From NCBI GenBank assembly GCA_900618425.1, contig UZAN01046721.1, forward strand, positions 3,631 through 20,451: a stretch of DNA of 16,821 nucleotides. Reading direction: 5' to 3'. Every line of letters begins with the position of its first letter. Position 1 is the first letter of the stretch. The stretch is from Echinostoma caproni (taxonomy: Eukaryota; Platyhelminthes; Trematoda; Plagiorchiida; Echinostomatidae). Shown here in pieces: positions 16,266 to 16,821 of the stretch. A model generated the notes under the pieces. It had not been told where the DNA came from, did no database searches, and saw only the letters and a list, made by a program, of their open reading frames with translations. A program made the translations under genes and the position numbers.

Positions 16266-16821
16266 ACTGAACTCCAAGGGCCTTTGTCAAAGTTGTTTCA
16301 GGCATATCTAGATAAAGGCGAGATACCGGGAGATTGGAAAAGAGCGGTGGTAGTTGCTCTGCATAAATCTCGGTCAAAGCAAAAGGCCGAAAGCTACAGG
16401 CCAGCAAGTCTGACTTCGGTCCTATGCAAATGCCTAGAAAGGATTGTACGCAAGCATATGGCTGCGTTCCTCGTATGGCGTGAGCTATTAGCGCCAGCTC
16501 AACATGGCTTTATTAAGAGGAAGTCTTGTCTACCAAATCTGCTTGCCTTCCTCGATGAGGTAACACGACGCTTAGAGGAGGGACAGCATGTCGAGGTTGG
16601 TTACCTAGACTTTAGCAAAGCCTTTGACTCGGTAAGTCATCAGGGTTTAGACCATAAATTACAACTATTGGGAATGGGGGGGAAAGTTAGAAAGTGGGTC
16701 TACTGCTTTATAACTAACCGCACCTTCCAGGTCAAGGTTGGTATGCAACTATCGATACCGGCCAACATGACTAGCGATGTCCCCCAGGGTTCTGTGCTAG
16801 GCCCACCGCTATTCTTGATAT
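16266..16821 (+). CDS. Reverse transcriptase of a further non-LTR element (copy 5), partial
   Basis: An open frame of 185 codons runs from just after a TAA (16263-16265) to the window edge with no stop or frameshift. It reads GPLSKLFQAYLDKGEIPGDW, ALHKSRSKQKAESYRPASLT, PAQHGFIKRKSCLPNLLAFL, motif A VGYLDFSKAFDSVSH (catalytic Asp at 16608-16610), NRTFQVKV and motif B SDVPQGSVLGPPLFLI. Motif C (YADD) would follow outside the window. The RT of a non-LTR element copies its RNA at a nicked target. It differs from copy 4 at many positions, so it belongs to another family. It lacks the RT entry motif (SPGPD) and everything upstream, starting within the finger region, so the copy is 5' truncated or joined here by the assembly. 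It is the least decayed coding piece of the window, but a partial one. Confidence 0.9.

Noticed and set aside
1..16821. CRISPR arrays, tRNA, rRNA, prokaryotic operons, integrons
   Set aside because: No regularly spaced repeats, no cloverleaf or rRNA-like sequence found by eye, and all recognisable coding remnants are eukaryotic retrotransposon domains.

Overview
The window is a graveyard of retrotransposons from an animal genome. No bacterial-style genes, operons, ribosomal RNA, tRNA or CRISPR array are visible. The repertoire (one BEL/Pao LTR element plus several CR1-like non-LTR elements whose first ORF carries a PHD-type zinc finger) suits a TE-rich invertebrate such as a parasitic flatworm. 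That placement is inference; the sequence contains no host marker gene that would fix the species.

Layout. (1) 1-530: no gene; an (ACTGA)5 microsatellite, a possible TATA box, and a purine tract that may mark the 3' LTR edge of the neighbouring element. (2) 531-about 3405, minus strand: a broken BEL/Pao pol gene, read from high to low coordinates as reverse transcriptase (RT), RNase H, linker, integrase and DUF5641-like C-terminus. (3) About 3425-5795, plus strand: a 5'-truncated CR1-like ORF2 with endonuclease (EN), RT and C-terminal domain, whose RT catalytic box reads YAGD rather than YADD. (4) About 6023-8250, minus strand: another CR1-like element with PHD ORF1 and EN, cut off before its RT. 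(5) About 8250-9860: an AT-rich island without transposon homology that I can recognise, holding a possible host exon followed by AATAAA. (6) About 10027-13550, plus strand: a third CR1-like element (leader, PHD/RRM-like ORF1, EN, start of RT). (7) About 13590-16240, plus strand: a fourth (leader, the best-preserved PHD ORF1, no EN, RT to motif B). (8) 16266-16821, plus strand: a fifth RT, open to the window edge and the least damaged coding stretch here.

How the parts relate. In an intact CR1-like element, ORF1 (nucleic-acid binding) and ORF2 (EN plus RT) act together: EN nicks the target and RT copies the element's RNA at the nick. The BEL/Pao element instead makes a cDNA that its DDE integrase inserts. 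All copies except possibly the last are dead, through stops, frameshifts, deletions and lost catalytic residues. The observation I rate highest is a short near-identical motif (core GGTTTGAAATTTTGA) upstream of the PHD ORF1 in three different elements, once on the minus strand and twice, one copy diverged, on the plus strand. This points to a shared 5' leader or internal promoter. I found no convincing new defence, metabolic or regulatory system.
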